Of a stretch of 64,000 nucleotides of DNA, positions 41,843 to 50,804 are shown piece by piece. The notes under the pieces were generated by a model, which searched no databases, had not been told where the DNA came from, and saw nothing but the letters and a program-made list of their open reading frames with translations. How positions within the stretch are numbered: the first letter of the stretch is position 1; every line of letters begins with the position of its first letter. The DNA comes from Ruegeria sp. YS9 (GTDB taxonomy: Bacteria; Pseudomonadota; Alphaproteobacteria; Rhodobacterales; Rhodobacteraceae). The stretch covers positions 1-64,000 of the forward strand of contig NZ_CP102412.1 of NCBI RefSeq assembly GCF_024628725.1, in the 5' to 3' direction. The position numbers and the translations under genes are program-made.

Positions 41843-42008
41843 ATCTCTACCTACATACTAAGAACCAAAAACCTGATCCCTCAGATATCAGCAACAGATC
41901 ATTGTGCAATCTATATTGCTTAATGCCATCCGAAACCCGGGATGCAATGACTTCGGAGGAAAGATTTGGTGGCCAGGGCGCTGTGATCACGTCGAGCTTG
42001 CCGTCTTT

Positions 42009-43628
42009 CTAAAACGGTACAAACCGCGGCAGGCGGTTCAGGCTTGGCTCCATGAAGCGTTGCAACCTTGCATCCGCATCCGCTTCGGTTTCGCCGGGCA
42101 GGATGGGGGTCACAAACCGGACCAGAGCGCCATCGGTGCGCCCCATGGTAAAGCCGTCTTGAATGACGCTCATCTTGGCGCGGAAATCATTGACCATACG
42201 CTTGCCGCGCTGTTCGAACCAGTAATAGACCAGCTGTTTCGATAGCTCTTTCTGGATCACGGCGCGGTTGACTGAAAAGCTGCCATAAGGCGTGTTGCCG
42301 GGGTTGATCTCATAAGGTTCAAGGCTGAAGATTTCCCAGCCACCCACCGGCAGGCAGACCTCGGGAGAATGGATACCGTCACCTTCGGTCTGCTTGTCGT
42401 AGAAGGCCACGAACATGTTCACGAAGTCGCCCGAACCGGTGTCGATATAGGTAGCATGAAGGTAATCGCTGGCACCCAGAACCTGTTCAACCTGTGGGTC
42501 CAACGTGGTGGGCGACCCGGACCAGGGGCCAAGCTGCCGTGGATACAGTACAAACGGGTCACGTTCCACAGGCCGTGCTTCGGAAGCGGGCCGCAGGGTC
42601 CAGGCGGTTGAAACCGCAAGCGTCAGAAGACCCGCGACCGCCAGTGCCACCGATGCGCGAATGCCAAAGATACGCAAGGCAACAGAACCCAGCCTCTGGG
42701 TATCCAGATCAATGGTCTCGGCAAAGGGTTGCGGATTCGGCGCCAGACGCTGCAAGCCGAGTGCCATCAGGAACAGAATGGCGACGCAGAGCAGGAAGAT
42801 GATCCAGCCTTCGAAGAAATGCATGAAGCCTTCAGCCTGCTCGATACCGTGCTGGTTGACCAGCACGCCGATCACACCGATGCGGATCGAGTTCATCAGC
42901 ACGGTCAGAGGGGCCGCCGAAACCAGCAAAACCACCTTGTGCCAGATCGGGCCACGGTAAAGCAGGGCAAAGAGATACGAGAAGCTCAGGATCGGGAACA
43001 GATAGCGCAGCCCGGAACAGGCCTCGGCCACCTGAAGTTTGTAGACCCCCAGATCGATGATGTTGCCTTCGATGAAAACCGAAACACCGGCCATCTGCAC
43101 GAACCAGACGCCCAGCTCGGACGAAATCCATTGCAGGAAGATCGTGAGCTTCCAATAGACGAACTGCGGCAGCGGCAGCATGAACACCAGATGCAGCACG
43201 GGCAGCTGGTGGTATTTGCCCCGCTGCCAGCCGAACACGGTCAGCATGACGCCGCCCACCCAGATGATCATGGCATAGGTGACGATATCGGGAATACGGG
43301 CCAGGTTGCCCAGAATGGCGATGATCAGGGCCACGGCAATCACCGCCACCCCCGGCCAGCGATCATGCACAACCGGATTGGGGGGTGGCATATCCCGCAA
43401 TTCACGCAGGAACAGATACAGCGAGATGATCGGGATCAGCGGGCCATGGCTGTATTCGGGGGTGCTCCAGGCGGCGCCCAGAGACACGATCCCGATCCAG
43501 AAGACGGGCACCGATCCAAGCAGCAGCAGGACAAACCAGAACAGCCCGACGGTGTTCATGACCGGCAAGCCTCTTCTGGCCGCATCAAGGATATTACTGC
43601 GGCTGTTTTTCGAATCGAGGTGATGCAT
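42009..43628 (-). CDS. xrtD: Exosortase fused to an EpsI domain, XrtD (VPLPA-CTERM-specific) type
   Basis: A 539-residue fusion (ATG 43628; GTG 43631 adds one residue). Residues 25-290 are an exosortase: [17 protein letters not shown], then the active site with Cys204 in [15 protein letters not shown], Arg249 in [12 protein letters not shown], and His270 in GFMHFFEGW, within about eight membrane helices. Residues 310-539 are an EpsI-like domain ([30 protein letters not shown]). Exosortases cut C-terminal sorting tails of secreted proteins at the inner membrane. The type call rests on the fusion layout and on the VPLPA-CTERM protein at 54127. It heads no operon of its own but follows the barrel, Wza, PrsT and EpsC genes on the same strand, after a 132-bp gap. 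Confidence 0.88.
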   Translation of the reverse strand: MHHLDSKNSRSNILDAARRGLPVMNTVGLFWFVLLLLGSVPVFWIGIVSLGAAWSTPEYSHGPLIPIISLYLFLRELRDMPPPNPVVHDRWPGVAVIAVALIIAILGNLARIPDIVTYAMIIWVGGVMLTVFGWQRGKYHQLPVLHLVFMLPLPQFVYWKLTIFLQWISSELGVWFVQMAGVSVFIEGNIIDLGVYKLQVAEACSGLRYLFPILSFSYLFALLYRGPIWHKVVLLVSAAPLTVLMNSIRIGVIGVLVNQHGIEQAEGFMHFFEGWIIFLLCVAILFLMALGLQRLAPNPQPFAETIDLDTQRLGSVALRIFGIRASVALAVAGLLTLAVSTAWTLRPASEARPVERDPFVLYPRQLGPWSGSPTTLDPQVEQVLGASDYLHATYIDTGSGDFVNMFVAFYDKQTEGDGIHSPEVCLPVGGWEIFSLEPYEINPGNTPYGSFSVNRAVIQKELSKQLVYYWFEQRGKRMVNDFRAKMSVIQDGFTMGRTDGALVRFVTPILPGETEADADARLQRFMEPSLNRLPRFVPF

Positions 43629-43760
43629 CACGGTCCATCATGCACAATAAGGTGTGGTCTGAAATTATGACGGCCCAAGCTCCCGCTATTTTGATCCGTT
43701 TTCGGGACATTGAGCGCGGGCTGTCCTGATTGTCGATATCATGAACCGGATGAATGAACG

Positions 43761-45338
43761 TCAGGGTTTGAGAGAAAAGCGCCGGCCCAACGTCAGAAAG
43801 ACCGAGTTTGAAGTTGCCGTAAAGCCGTTCTGATCGTCCATTTCATATTGGTACCCCACGTTTACAGCCCAGTCTTTCGTGACCGCCCGTGTATAGGACG
43901 CGCTGAACGTACCGCGCTGGCGCGGGTTGGGTTGACCGGTTCCCTCGTCTTCCTGGTCGATGTAATCGACGCTGAAAGACAGCCCCGATACCGGGTTGAT
44001 GAAATAGTCATATGTCAGAAACACCAGTGTTTCACGTGTTTCTATGCTCTGCGTACTGGTGCCGACCCGGCGTTGCACCGTTGCCCCGATCCGGGAACTG
44101 GCCAGCTGATAGCTGTAGTCAAGCTGCCCGATCGGTGTGACTTCGTCGAATGGTCCTCTGGTCAGGCCCACGTTGAAGCTGAATAGTCCGTTGGCGCGCT
44201 GAAAACTGCGGCCGGCCGTTGCGTTTATCCGCGACCCATTGACCCCGAATGTCTGGTCAATCTGAAAATCGGCCGATCCGTCTGGCAGGGTTTTGTTCCA
44301 TGCGAAATCCCAGACGAAATCCTCGGTTACGGTGTTGGTATTGGTTGTGCGCTGCGTGTCATCCACCTGACTGTAACCGATATTCGCACTGACGGTGGTG
44401 ACAGGGGATACGTCATAGGTCCCGCCAACTGTCACAACCGTCGTTTGCTCATCGGTTCGCACGTTGTCTTCTGCCGAGAAATCAGTGTAGTCGAGACGCA
44501 AGTTGGCCTGAAAAACCGGTGACACCCGCAATGTCGTGATCGCTGAGTAATAGCTTGACTTGTTGTCGAACAGGTTCGGATCGATTGTGTTTGTATAGGT
44601 GCGTTCGCCATAGCTGTAGATGAATTGGAACCCGATTGGGTCATTCAGGCCGGTTTGCCAATTCAGGTTGCCCAGGGAGTTGACCTGATCCCCGATGGTT
44701 CCGGTCACATCGGCGGCATCAATTCTGCCATCCAGATTGGTGTCGGTCAGTGAACGGTTAAAGGCCAGATCCTGTTCGCGGTAATCCAATAGCAGGTCAA
44801 GCTGGCTGTTCTGGCGCGACCGCTGATACGACAGGCGAGCAGACGGGTCCGCAAAGCTGGATGCCGTCCCGATAATCGGCTCATTGGCGATCCGGTACAG
44901 TCCGGAAAGGTCAAGAGCCAATCTCGAATCCGAGGTCTGCTTCAGAATTCCCAGGGCCAGCGTATTCTCCCACCAGGTCGTGGACCCAAGCGAAGGATCG
45001 GTCAGGCGAAGATTGCTGTCATGTCTGAGCGACGAGAGATAATCCAGGGTCACACTCAGGCCGGTCCCGGTCCCAATCTGCTGACCGGTCGGCAGGCCGA
45101 CCCTTCGGGCCGGATTTCGCTGTGCCTGTTGTGCGATCAGTTGCTGGCTGGGTGTCTGCTGCACAACCGTCGATGCGACGGTTGTCTGCTGCACGGATGT
45201 TTGCTGTGTCGAGGTTTGTGTTTGCTGCGCAGTCGTTTGCTGTGTCGAGGCCTGCTGCCCGACGGCTGGTGCAAACGAACTTATGACAGCGATCCCACCC
45301 CCCAGAATGGTGGACAGCCTGCTCCTGGATTTCCCCAC
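43761..45338 (-). CDS. Outer-membrane beta-barrel protein of the exosortase/EPS locus
   Basis: A 525-residue protein from GTG 45338. A Sec signal (GGGIAVISSFAPAVGQ) is followed by a low-complexity stretch of Gln/Thr with STQQT-like units (about 29-75). The rest is an alternating amphipathic beta-pattern in which every second residue is hydrophobic or aromatic, ending SVFLTLGRRFSLKP with a nearly terminal aromatic as needed for barrel insertion. PEP-CTERM/exosortase loci regularly carry an outer-membrane barrel of this size, here LSVTLDYLSSLRHDSNLRLTD at its start. It may be the outer-membrane conduit or receptor for the polymer. It follows the Wza-like gene by 12 bp, so is in the same operon. 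Confidence 0.78.
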   Translation of the reverse strand: MGKSRSRLSTILGGGIAVISSFAPAVGQQASTQQTTAQQTQTSTQQTSVQQTTVASTVVQQTPSQQLIAQQAQRNPARRVGLPTGQQIGTGTGLSVTLDYLSSLRHDSNLRLTDPSLGSTTWWENTLALGILKQTSDSRLALDLSGLYRIANEPIIGTASSFADPSARLSYQRSRQNSQLDLLLDYREQDLAFNRSLTDTNLDGRIDAADVTGTIGDQVNSLGNLNWQTGLNDPIGFQFIYSYGERTYTNTIDPNLFDNKSSYYSAITTLRVSPVFQANLRLDYTDFSAEDNVRTDEQTTVVTVGGTYDVSPVTTVSANIGYSQVDDTQRTTNTNTVTEDFVWDFAWNKTLPDGSADFQIDQTFGVNGSRINATAGRSFQRANGLFSFNVGLTRGPFDEVTPIGQLDYSYQLASSRIGATVQRRVGTSTQSIETRETLVFLTYDYFINPVSGLSFSVDYIDQEDEGTGQPNPRQRGTFSASYTRAVTKDWAVNVGYQYEMDDQNGFTATSNSVFLTLGRRFSLKP

Positions 45339-45350
45339 CTGTATCAGCCC

Positions 45351-45962
45351 CTATTCGAACAAGCGGCGTGCTGGTACGACAACCACGTCTCCGGGTCTAA
45401 GCACTGTATTGCCTTGGATGCCACCGCCCGAGCCTTTGTAGTTATAGGTATATTTTCTCATCACGCCTGTTTTACTGTCAGCCCGGCGCAATTCGATGCG
45501 CTTGCGAGCCGCGAAATTGGTCAGACCACCGGCCTGAGCCAAAACCTGAAGAATTGTCGTGCCTTCGGTTGCCAGATGCTTGCCGGGCACATTGACCTCA
45601 CCCATGATGAAAACATCGATGGTTGGTCCGGATGCGGCCTGTCCGCCCAGAAGCGGCGGCGGAGCCAGCGACGCCACTGAAATAAAGACTGTCGGCGGCG
45701 TATTGAAATTCGAGGCCAACGCCGATGAAAGCGACGCGCTCAATCCGCTGGTCGACTGGCCGGCCGCACGGATCGAGCCGGCAAGCGGAAAGTTGATGGA
45801 CCCGTCCGGCAGAACCAGGATGGTCCGATTCAGGGTGGGGTCTTCGAGAACTTCAACCTGCAGCGCATCACCCGGTTGGATTTGATAGGATTGCGCCCAT
45901 GATGCGGTGGCCACGATCATGGTAATGACAAGTGCGGTCAAGGACCCGATGACTGTACGCAT
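45351..45962 (-). CDS. Polysaccharide export protein (Wza-like)
   Basis: A 203-residue protein; ATG 45962 follows a GAGAGA site. The signal peptide (RTVIGSLTALVITMIVATASWA, cut near SWAQ) has no lipobox cysteine, unlike classic Wza lipoproteins. SYQIQPGDALQVEVLEDP opens the poly-export domain, LPDGSINFPLAGSIRAAG follows, and an SLBB domain starts at DVFIMGEVNVPGKHLATEG and contains LQVLAQAGGLTNFAARKRIELRR. Short single-SLBB proteins of this sort are the norm in exosortase-linked EPS loci, where a separate barrel may form the outer-membrane pore. It lies between PrsT and that barrel. Confidence 0.87.
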   Translation of the reverse strand: MRTVIGSLTALVITMIVATASWAQSYQIQPGDALQVEVLEDPTLNRTILVLPDGSINFPLAGSIRAAGQSTSGLSASLSSALASNFNTPPTVFISVASLAPPPLLGGQAASGPTIDVFIMGEVNVPGKHLATEGTTILQVLAQAGGLTNFAARKRIELRRADSKTGVMRKYTYNYKGSGGGIQGNTVLRPGDVVVVPARRLFE

Positions 45963-46076
45963 ATTCAAATCTCTCACTTTTTTCCTTTATGCCGCCCTAC
46001 AGGATACAAAACAATCTGCAGGGAGTCTGATACATACAAGATGCGGCAGAAATGCAGCGGCGTCATCAACTCTGTG

Positions 46077-48530
46077 TTAGTGGCTGTTGGTGGGTACAGC
46101 GTTCAGCTGTTCAATCTCAGCCTCCACCAATGACGCGACTTCCGTAGAAGCCCCGCTGAAAGCTCTGGCTTTATGAAAAAGACGCAGCGCATCTTCGTTC
46201 CGCTCCAAAGCCGCATATGCTTTTCCCAGATGATATAGTACCAGGGGATGTTCAGGGAACGCCGCTGCCGCAGGTTCAAGGTAGGTGACCGCCTCTTCAT
46301 AATTTCCCAACCGGTAGGCGACCCAGCCATATGTTTCCTGGAAGACCGGTTCCTGTGTGCCACGCAGACGTTGCGCCAAAACCTGCGCGCGCCGCAGACT
46401 CTCCTCATCGTTGCGATATGTTGTCAGCAGGCTTGCAAGATTATTGACTACAATCAGAGAGCGATTGGTGATCGGATATAGCTTTTCGTATGTTGCGATT
46501 GCCTGGTCCAGATCTCCGCTGCGTTCGTAATCCGTCGCCTGCAGCATGAGCAAAGCCGGATTTTCAGGCAGATTGGCCAATGCCTCAGTCAGAATTTCCC
46601 TGGCCTGATCGGGCGCGTTCCGTTCCGTTGCCAATCCGTGCAGCGCAATCCATGCCCGCGTCGTAGTCGGATAATCCTCAAGAATGACACGGTAGAGCTG
46701 CTCAGCCTCACCGCGGTCGCCTTCACTGATCAACGCATGGGCTTTGATCAGACGGATTGGCAAAGAATCCGGGTCTTCCGCAAGCAACTGGTCAAGATGG
46801 GCGAAGGCTTCGACCGTCTGCCCTTTTGTAAGCATCAGGCGAACAAGCGCGATATCGGCGGGCAGGCCAAATTCGGGATCATCCGCCAGCTCGTTCAGGA
46901 AAGAGGTCAGTTCCTGTGTGCGTTGCTGTGCGGCCAGCATATGCGCCCTGAGCTCATTCGCAGAGCGTCGTGTTCCCGGGCTGTCCAGATCCCTGATGGC
47001 ATCAAGGACGGTTTCCAGGCGGTCCCAATCCTGCATGCTCAGATATACTTCTCCCAATAGAAGCAGAAGCTCGGAATGTTCCGGAGCCTGGTGCAGGGCT
47101 TGGGCCAAAACACGTTCGGCGATCACCAAATCACCTTCCGCGATCAGAAATCGGGCATAGCGCAGCGTTTCGTCCGGTGCGTTCCCGGAAATTTCCGTCG
47201 CCAGCGCCAGCATCTCGCCCATCAGTTCCCTGTCTCCGTTGCGCTCATGCGCCTGGGCCATCAGGGTCATCAATTGCGGGTCGCGGGGTGCCTGACCGAG
47301 CGCTTCGCGCAAAAGCACAATCGCATCGCCGGTCTTGTCCTCGTCAATCAGCCAGGACGCCTTGAACTTGAGAGCGCTGACCTGGGCTGCATCCTCGGAC
47401 AGGACTTTTTCCACCAAAGCGCGGGCTTCATCGGGCTGGCCGACCTGGAACAGCATGAGGGCAAACTCTACCTCACTGGCGCGGGTCTGTATGTTTCTTT
47501 CCGCGCCTTCCAGCAGTGTCTGCATCTCGGCGATCGCGGCTAGTTCATCACCCGATCGGAATTTCAGCGCTGCACGCACCGTCTTGAATTGGAACGTGTT
47601 CGGGCCGTTCTGAGCGATGATCGTATCCAGCTCGGCAATTGCCGCTGCAGAGTCGCGGTTATCGTTCAGAAAGGCGATCAACCGCTGTGTCGGCATGTGA
47701 TCTTCAGCAAGCGGATCCACCTCGGCCCGCAGCATCTGTTCTGCCGCATCCAGATTCCCCTGATCGATATAATGTTCCACAAGCAACTGCTCGACGCCCT
47801 CATCGTCAGGGAATGTCACGGCCATCTGCCGAAGAAACGTCTCGATTTCTGCGGGCATATCCAGTTCCTGAAGTGCGCGGAGCCGGATTCCATAAAGGCT
47901 TTCTTCCATTGGATCGGTGGCTATGGCCACCTCTGTTTCCTGCAGAACACCGGGCCAGTCCTCATCGCGGATCAGATGGTCAATTATGATCTGGCGCGCA
48001 GTCATCAGTTCCGGGTGGCTTTTGATCATCTCGCGGGCCCTATGGACGGCGACGTCCACACCTGCAAAATCCCCATCCCTGACCGCGTCGGTATAAGCCA
48101 GCATGTTATTGATGGATTTGATTTCGATATCATCCGGAGCCAGAGCGCTTGCCAATGCGCCGTGACGCCTGACATCTTCCCAATTCCCCACCTCCAGAGC
48201 CATCTCAGCAAGGTTCCGATGGCCCTCAAGGTTGTCCGGATACTGTTCTATCAGCCGCAGATACTGACCATATGCAACCGAGATATTGCCGCGCTCGCGT
48301 TCCACCCTGGCAAAGGTCAGCCGTGCTTCTTTGTGCTGACCGTTGAGGTTGAAAACATTCCTGAACTCAACAAGTGCGCGCTCGACGTCACCGGCTTCCA
48401 GATGGGCCAGCCCTGCCTGGAAATGCGCTTCGGCCCGTTCCTCGGCCGAGTCGCACGCGCTCAGCAGGAGTGTCGCCGCAAAAAGGGCTGCGATCAGCCG
48501 TGCGCCAATAGGAGGTACGATCCAGCTCAT
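46077..48530 (-). CDS. prsT: PrsT-like TPR-repeat lipoprotein of the PEP-CTERM/exosortase system
   Basis: An 817-residue lipoprotein with GGAG ahead of ATG 48530; the longer frame from 48572 is discarded. Residues 1-26 are a signal with lipobox LLLSAC, so Cys27 or so is lipidated. The remainder is almost wholly tetratricopeptide repeats, about 20 helix pairs with A-x-x-x-Y/F-x-x-A-L spacing, for example HFQAGLAHLEAGDVERALVEF and LVLYHLGKAYAALERNEDAL. Long TPR lipoproteins with this architecture are a hallmark (PrsT) of exosortase EPS loci. They probably act as a periplasmic scaffold linking the polymerase, chain-length control and outer-membrane parts. It follows the priming transferase gene by 70 bp. 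Confidence 0.85.
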   Translation of the reverse strand: MSWIVPPIGARLIAALFAATLLLSACDSAEERAEAHFQAGLAHLEAGDVERALVEFRNVFNLNGQHKEARLTFARVERERGNISVAYGQYLRLIEQYPDNLEGHRNLAEMALEVGNWEDVRRHGALASALAPDDIEIKSINNMLAYTDAVRDGDFAGVDVAVHRAREMIKSHPELMTARQIIIDHLIRDEDWPGVLQETEVAIATDPMEESLYGIRLRALQELDMPAEIETFLRQMAVTFPDDEGVEQLLVEHYIDQGNLDAAEQMLRAEVDPLAEDHMPTQRLIAFLNDNRDSAAAIAELDTIIAQNGPNTFQFKTVRAALKFRSGDELAAIAEMQTLLEGAERNIQTRASEVEFALMLFQVGQPDEARALVEKVLSEDAAQVSALKFKASWLIDEDKTGDAIVLLREALGQAPRDPQLMTLMAQAHERNGDRELMGEMLALATEISGNAPDETLRYARFLIAEGDLVIAERVLAQALHQAPEHSELLLLLGEVYLSMQDWDRLETVLDAIRDLDSPGTRRSANELRAHMLAAQQRTQELTSFLNELADDPEFGLPADIALVRLMLTKGQTVEAFAHLDQLLAEDPDSLPIRLIKAHALISEGDRGEAEQLYRVILEDYPTTTRAWIALHGLATERNAPDQAREILTEALANLPENPALLMLQATDYERSGDLDQAIATYEKLYPITNRSLIVVNNLASLLTTYRNDEESLRRAQVLAQRLRGTQEPVFQETYGWVAYRLGNYEEAVTYLEPAAAAFPEHPLVLYHLGKAYAALERNEDALRLFHKARAFSGASTEVASLVEAEIEQLNAVPTNSH

Positions 48531-48600
48531 TGCTGTTCTCCTGCAAAACTTAAGGAAAAAGCATACAACCAATCAACCTGTTCGGCTGCATGGCCCGGTC

Positions 48601-49290
48601 TCAGCAACCCGTGCCGCGCAGGACAACGAAAATGGTCCGGAACACGATTGAAACATCTGTACTGAACGACATGCTTTTCCAATATTCGGTATCGTGAAAC
48701 GCACGCTCAGCAAATGTGGACTGATTGCGTTTCGAAACCTGCCAGGGTCCCGAAAGGCCGGGGCGCATGGCGGTATAGAATTTTCCAGGATAAAGCTCTT
48801 TCTGGCAAACCATCATCGGGCGGGGGCCAACCACGGACATTTCGCCAACGAAAACATTCCAGAATTGCGGCAACTCATCCATCGAGGATTTGCGCAGGAA
48901 AGTTCCGAATTTGATGATACGCGGGTCATTGCGCAGCTTCTGATCGCGGTCCCATTCTTCCTGGGCTTCGGGGTTCTTCGCCAGATGCTCCTGCAGCACG
49001 GTTTCAGCATCATGGACCATGGTGCGCAATTTAAGCATCTTGAAGGCTTTGCCATTCTTGCCGACACGTTCCTGCCGATAAAACGGGGTCACGCCCTGGC
49101 ATGCAAGAAACGCGGCCAGCAACAGCACCACCGGCACGACAAAAGGCGCTGCAAGCACTGCGAACGCTATGTCAAAAAGACGCTTGCCCCCACTTCTGTA
49201 TATCCCTGGATATGACACTGCGGCAGGCACAACAGAAATGCCGGAGTAGCCCGCGCCAGCGTTGGCCACTTCTTTCGAATGACTTGTCAC
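48601..49290 (-). CDS. Undecaprenyl-phosphate sugar phosphotransferase (priming transferase, ExoY/EpsC type)
   Basis: A 229-residue bacterial sugar transferase from GTG 49290 with GGGGG upstream. It has only the catalytic part: one membrane anchor in KRLFDIAFAVLAAPFVVPVVLLLAA, then FYRQERVGKNGKAFKMLKLRTM, SSMDELPQFWNVFVGEMSVVGPRPM (the DE..Q..NV..G.MS.VGPRP signature) and the acceptor-binding MRPGLSGPWQVSKRN. It lacks the four N-terminal helices of WcaJ-like enzymes. It transfers the first sugar-1-phosphate to undecaprenyl phosphate, starting each repeat unit. It begins the leftward operon EpsC-PrsT-Wza-barrel-XrtD. Confidence 0.92.
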   Translation of the reverse strand: MTSHSKEVANAGAGYSGISVVPAAVSYPGIYRSGGKRLFDIAFAVLAAPFVVPVVLLLAAFLACQGVTPFYRQERVGKNGKAFKMLKLRTMVHDAETVLQEHLAKNPEAQEEWDRDQKLRNDPRIIKFGTFLRKSSMDELPQFWNVFVGEMSVVGPRPMMVCQKELYPGKFYTAMRPGLSGPWQVSKRNQSTFAERAFHDTEYWKSMSFSTDVSIVFRTIFVVLRGTGC

Positions 49291-49945
49291 TATTTAAACC
49301 CCCAACACACACAATTACTCACGAACCACTCACCAAACTTACGAACCGAACACGCTCGACCTCAACCACGTATATTTAAAATCTTATATTTTTATACCAC
49401 TTCGACCCTGCACTTACTCACTTGCGAGGCCGCTTTCCCGTATCCAACTGTTAACAAATTCCACCTGCCTTGCAAAACATTAATGCTGGCAAACGTGTTC
49501 TCTGGTCGCTGAATACAGGTGCTTTTTAACAGTATCGTAAAGCTGCGACCAGCTGATCGGCCGCAAATTCATGAACTTTCGTTTCCCCATGGGACACAAT
49601 GAGCAATAATTTCACCCTTTAGGTTTGATTCCCGCCCGTAGAATCTCTTTTAATGTGTGATCACACCAGGTTCTGGTCGCCTCTTTCTCGGTCAACCCAA
49701 TAAGGGCGCAACGGAAACAATCGCGCCGATCACCTCATATTGAGAAAGCGGAAAGGTCAATTCACCGCGTGTGCAGTTTAGTGGTGCCTGCTATCTTGAT
49801 TTTGTGACAAACTAGTACCCAAGTACTTTTTGTTTATGTGATGTGTTCTTTGTGTAAGGGATTTCTGGTGGTTCAGAGTATGAGTTTGGATAATCTCCGG
49901 GGGGCCAGTACGAGGTTTGACAAGGCAGAAGGCAACCGAGGTGCA
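49291..49945. promoter_or_regulatory. Divergent control region between the two halves of the export/exosortase locus
   Basis: This about 650-bp AT-rich gap lies between the priming transferase (left) and the ATPase operon (right). It contains GTGTGATCACAC (49655-49666), a perfect 12-bp palindrome resembling a compact CRP/FNR-family half-site pair, and AGTAC-CCAA-GTACT (49814-49827). Either could bind a regulator of both operons. No gene other than a possible N-terminal extension of the ATPase is seen. Confidence 0.5.
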
Positions 49946-50803
49946 ATGGCGTCCAGCGACGGGTTTTATCTAGATTATTTCAGGCTTGACCGACGGCCCT
50001 TCACGCTGCTTCCGGATCCCGGATTCATGTACTGGTCGCCGCTGCACAAGCGCGGTTACTCGGTCCTGCAATTCGGCATCATGAGCTGTGCGCCCATCAC
50101 CGTGCTGACCGGGGAAATCGGGGCCGGAAAAACCACCCTGGTACAGCATCTTCTCAGCGAGATGGAGCAGTCGATCACCGTAGGGCTGATCTCGAATGCC
50201 CAAGGCGGCCGAGGAGAGCTGCTGCAATGGGTCCTGCATGCTTTAGGCCTGCCAATCGACAACGACGCCCCCTATGTACAGCTGTTCCGGGAATTACAGG
50301 ATTTCCTGGTCGCGGAATATGCAGAAGGGCGGCGTGTAGTTCTGATCTTTGACGAAGCGCAGAACCTGACCGTCGAAGGGTTGGAAGAAATCCGGATGCT
50401 GACCAATATCAACTCGAACACGGATGAGCTGATCCAGCTTGTTCTGGTTGGTCAGCCTGAATTGCGCGATATGGTTCTTGATCCCAAGATGCGCCAGCTG
50501 ACACAGCGCGTGGCCGCAAGTTTTCATCTTGAACGGATGGATGAGTCTTCGGTCGAAGCCTATATCAGACATAGGATGAAAACGGCTGGCGGTTCAGGCG
50601 ATGAGTTCACCGAAGAGGCCTGCAAGCAAATTTTCAAGCAAACGCGCGGTGTTCCGCGACTTGTGAATCAGTTCTGCGACTTTGCCCTGCTTTATGCCTG
50701 GACGAATGAGGCCGAGAAGGTGGATGAAGAGGTTGTGGAGCAGGTGGTCAAAGATGGCGTGTTCTTTGGCGGAAACTCACTCGAGAAGGAGCTGACAGTC
50801 TGA
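49946..50803 (+). CDS. ExeA-like AAA ATPase of the exosortase/EPS locus
   Basis: A 285-residue protein from ATG 49946 (GAGGTG just upstream); GTG 49838 and ATG 49880 give longer readings, but family homology starts at GFYLDYFRLDRRPFTLLPDP. Walker A is VLTGEIGAGKTTLVQHLL, Walker B is RRVVLIFDEAQNLT, and LIQLVLVGQPELRDMV (sensor region) follows with GVPRLVNQFCDFALLYAW. This is the general-secretion-ATPase-like family present in nearly all PEP-CTERM/exosortase EPS loci. It likely powers or controls export or polymer assembly from the cytoplasm. Its stop lies one base before the start of the chain-length gene, so the two are coupled. Confidence 0.85.
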   Translation: MASSDGFYLDYFRLDRRPFTLLPDPGFMYWSPLHKRGYSVLQFGIMSCAPITVLTGEIGAGKTTLVQHLLSEMEQSITVGLISNAQGGRGELLQWVLHALGLPIDNDAPYVQLFRELQDFLVAEYAEGRRVVLIFDEAQNLTVEGLEEIRMLTNINSNTDELIQLVLVGQPELRDMVLDPKMRQLTQRVAASFHLERMDESSVEAYIRHRMKTAGGSGDEFTEEACKQIFKQTRGVPRLVNQFCDFALLYAWTNEAEKVDEEVVEQVVKDGVFFGGNSLEKELTV

Positions 50804-50804
50804 T

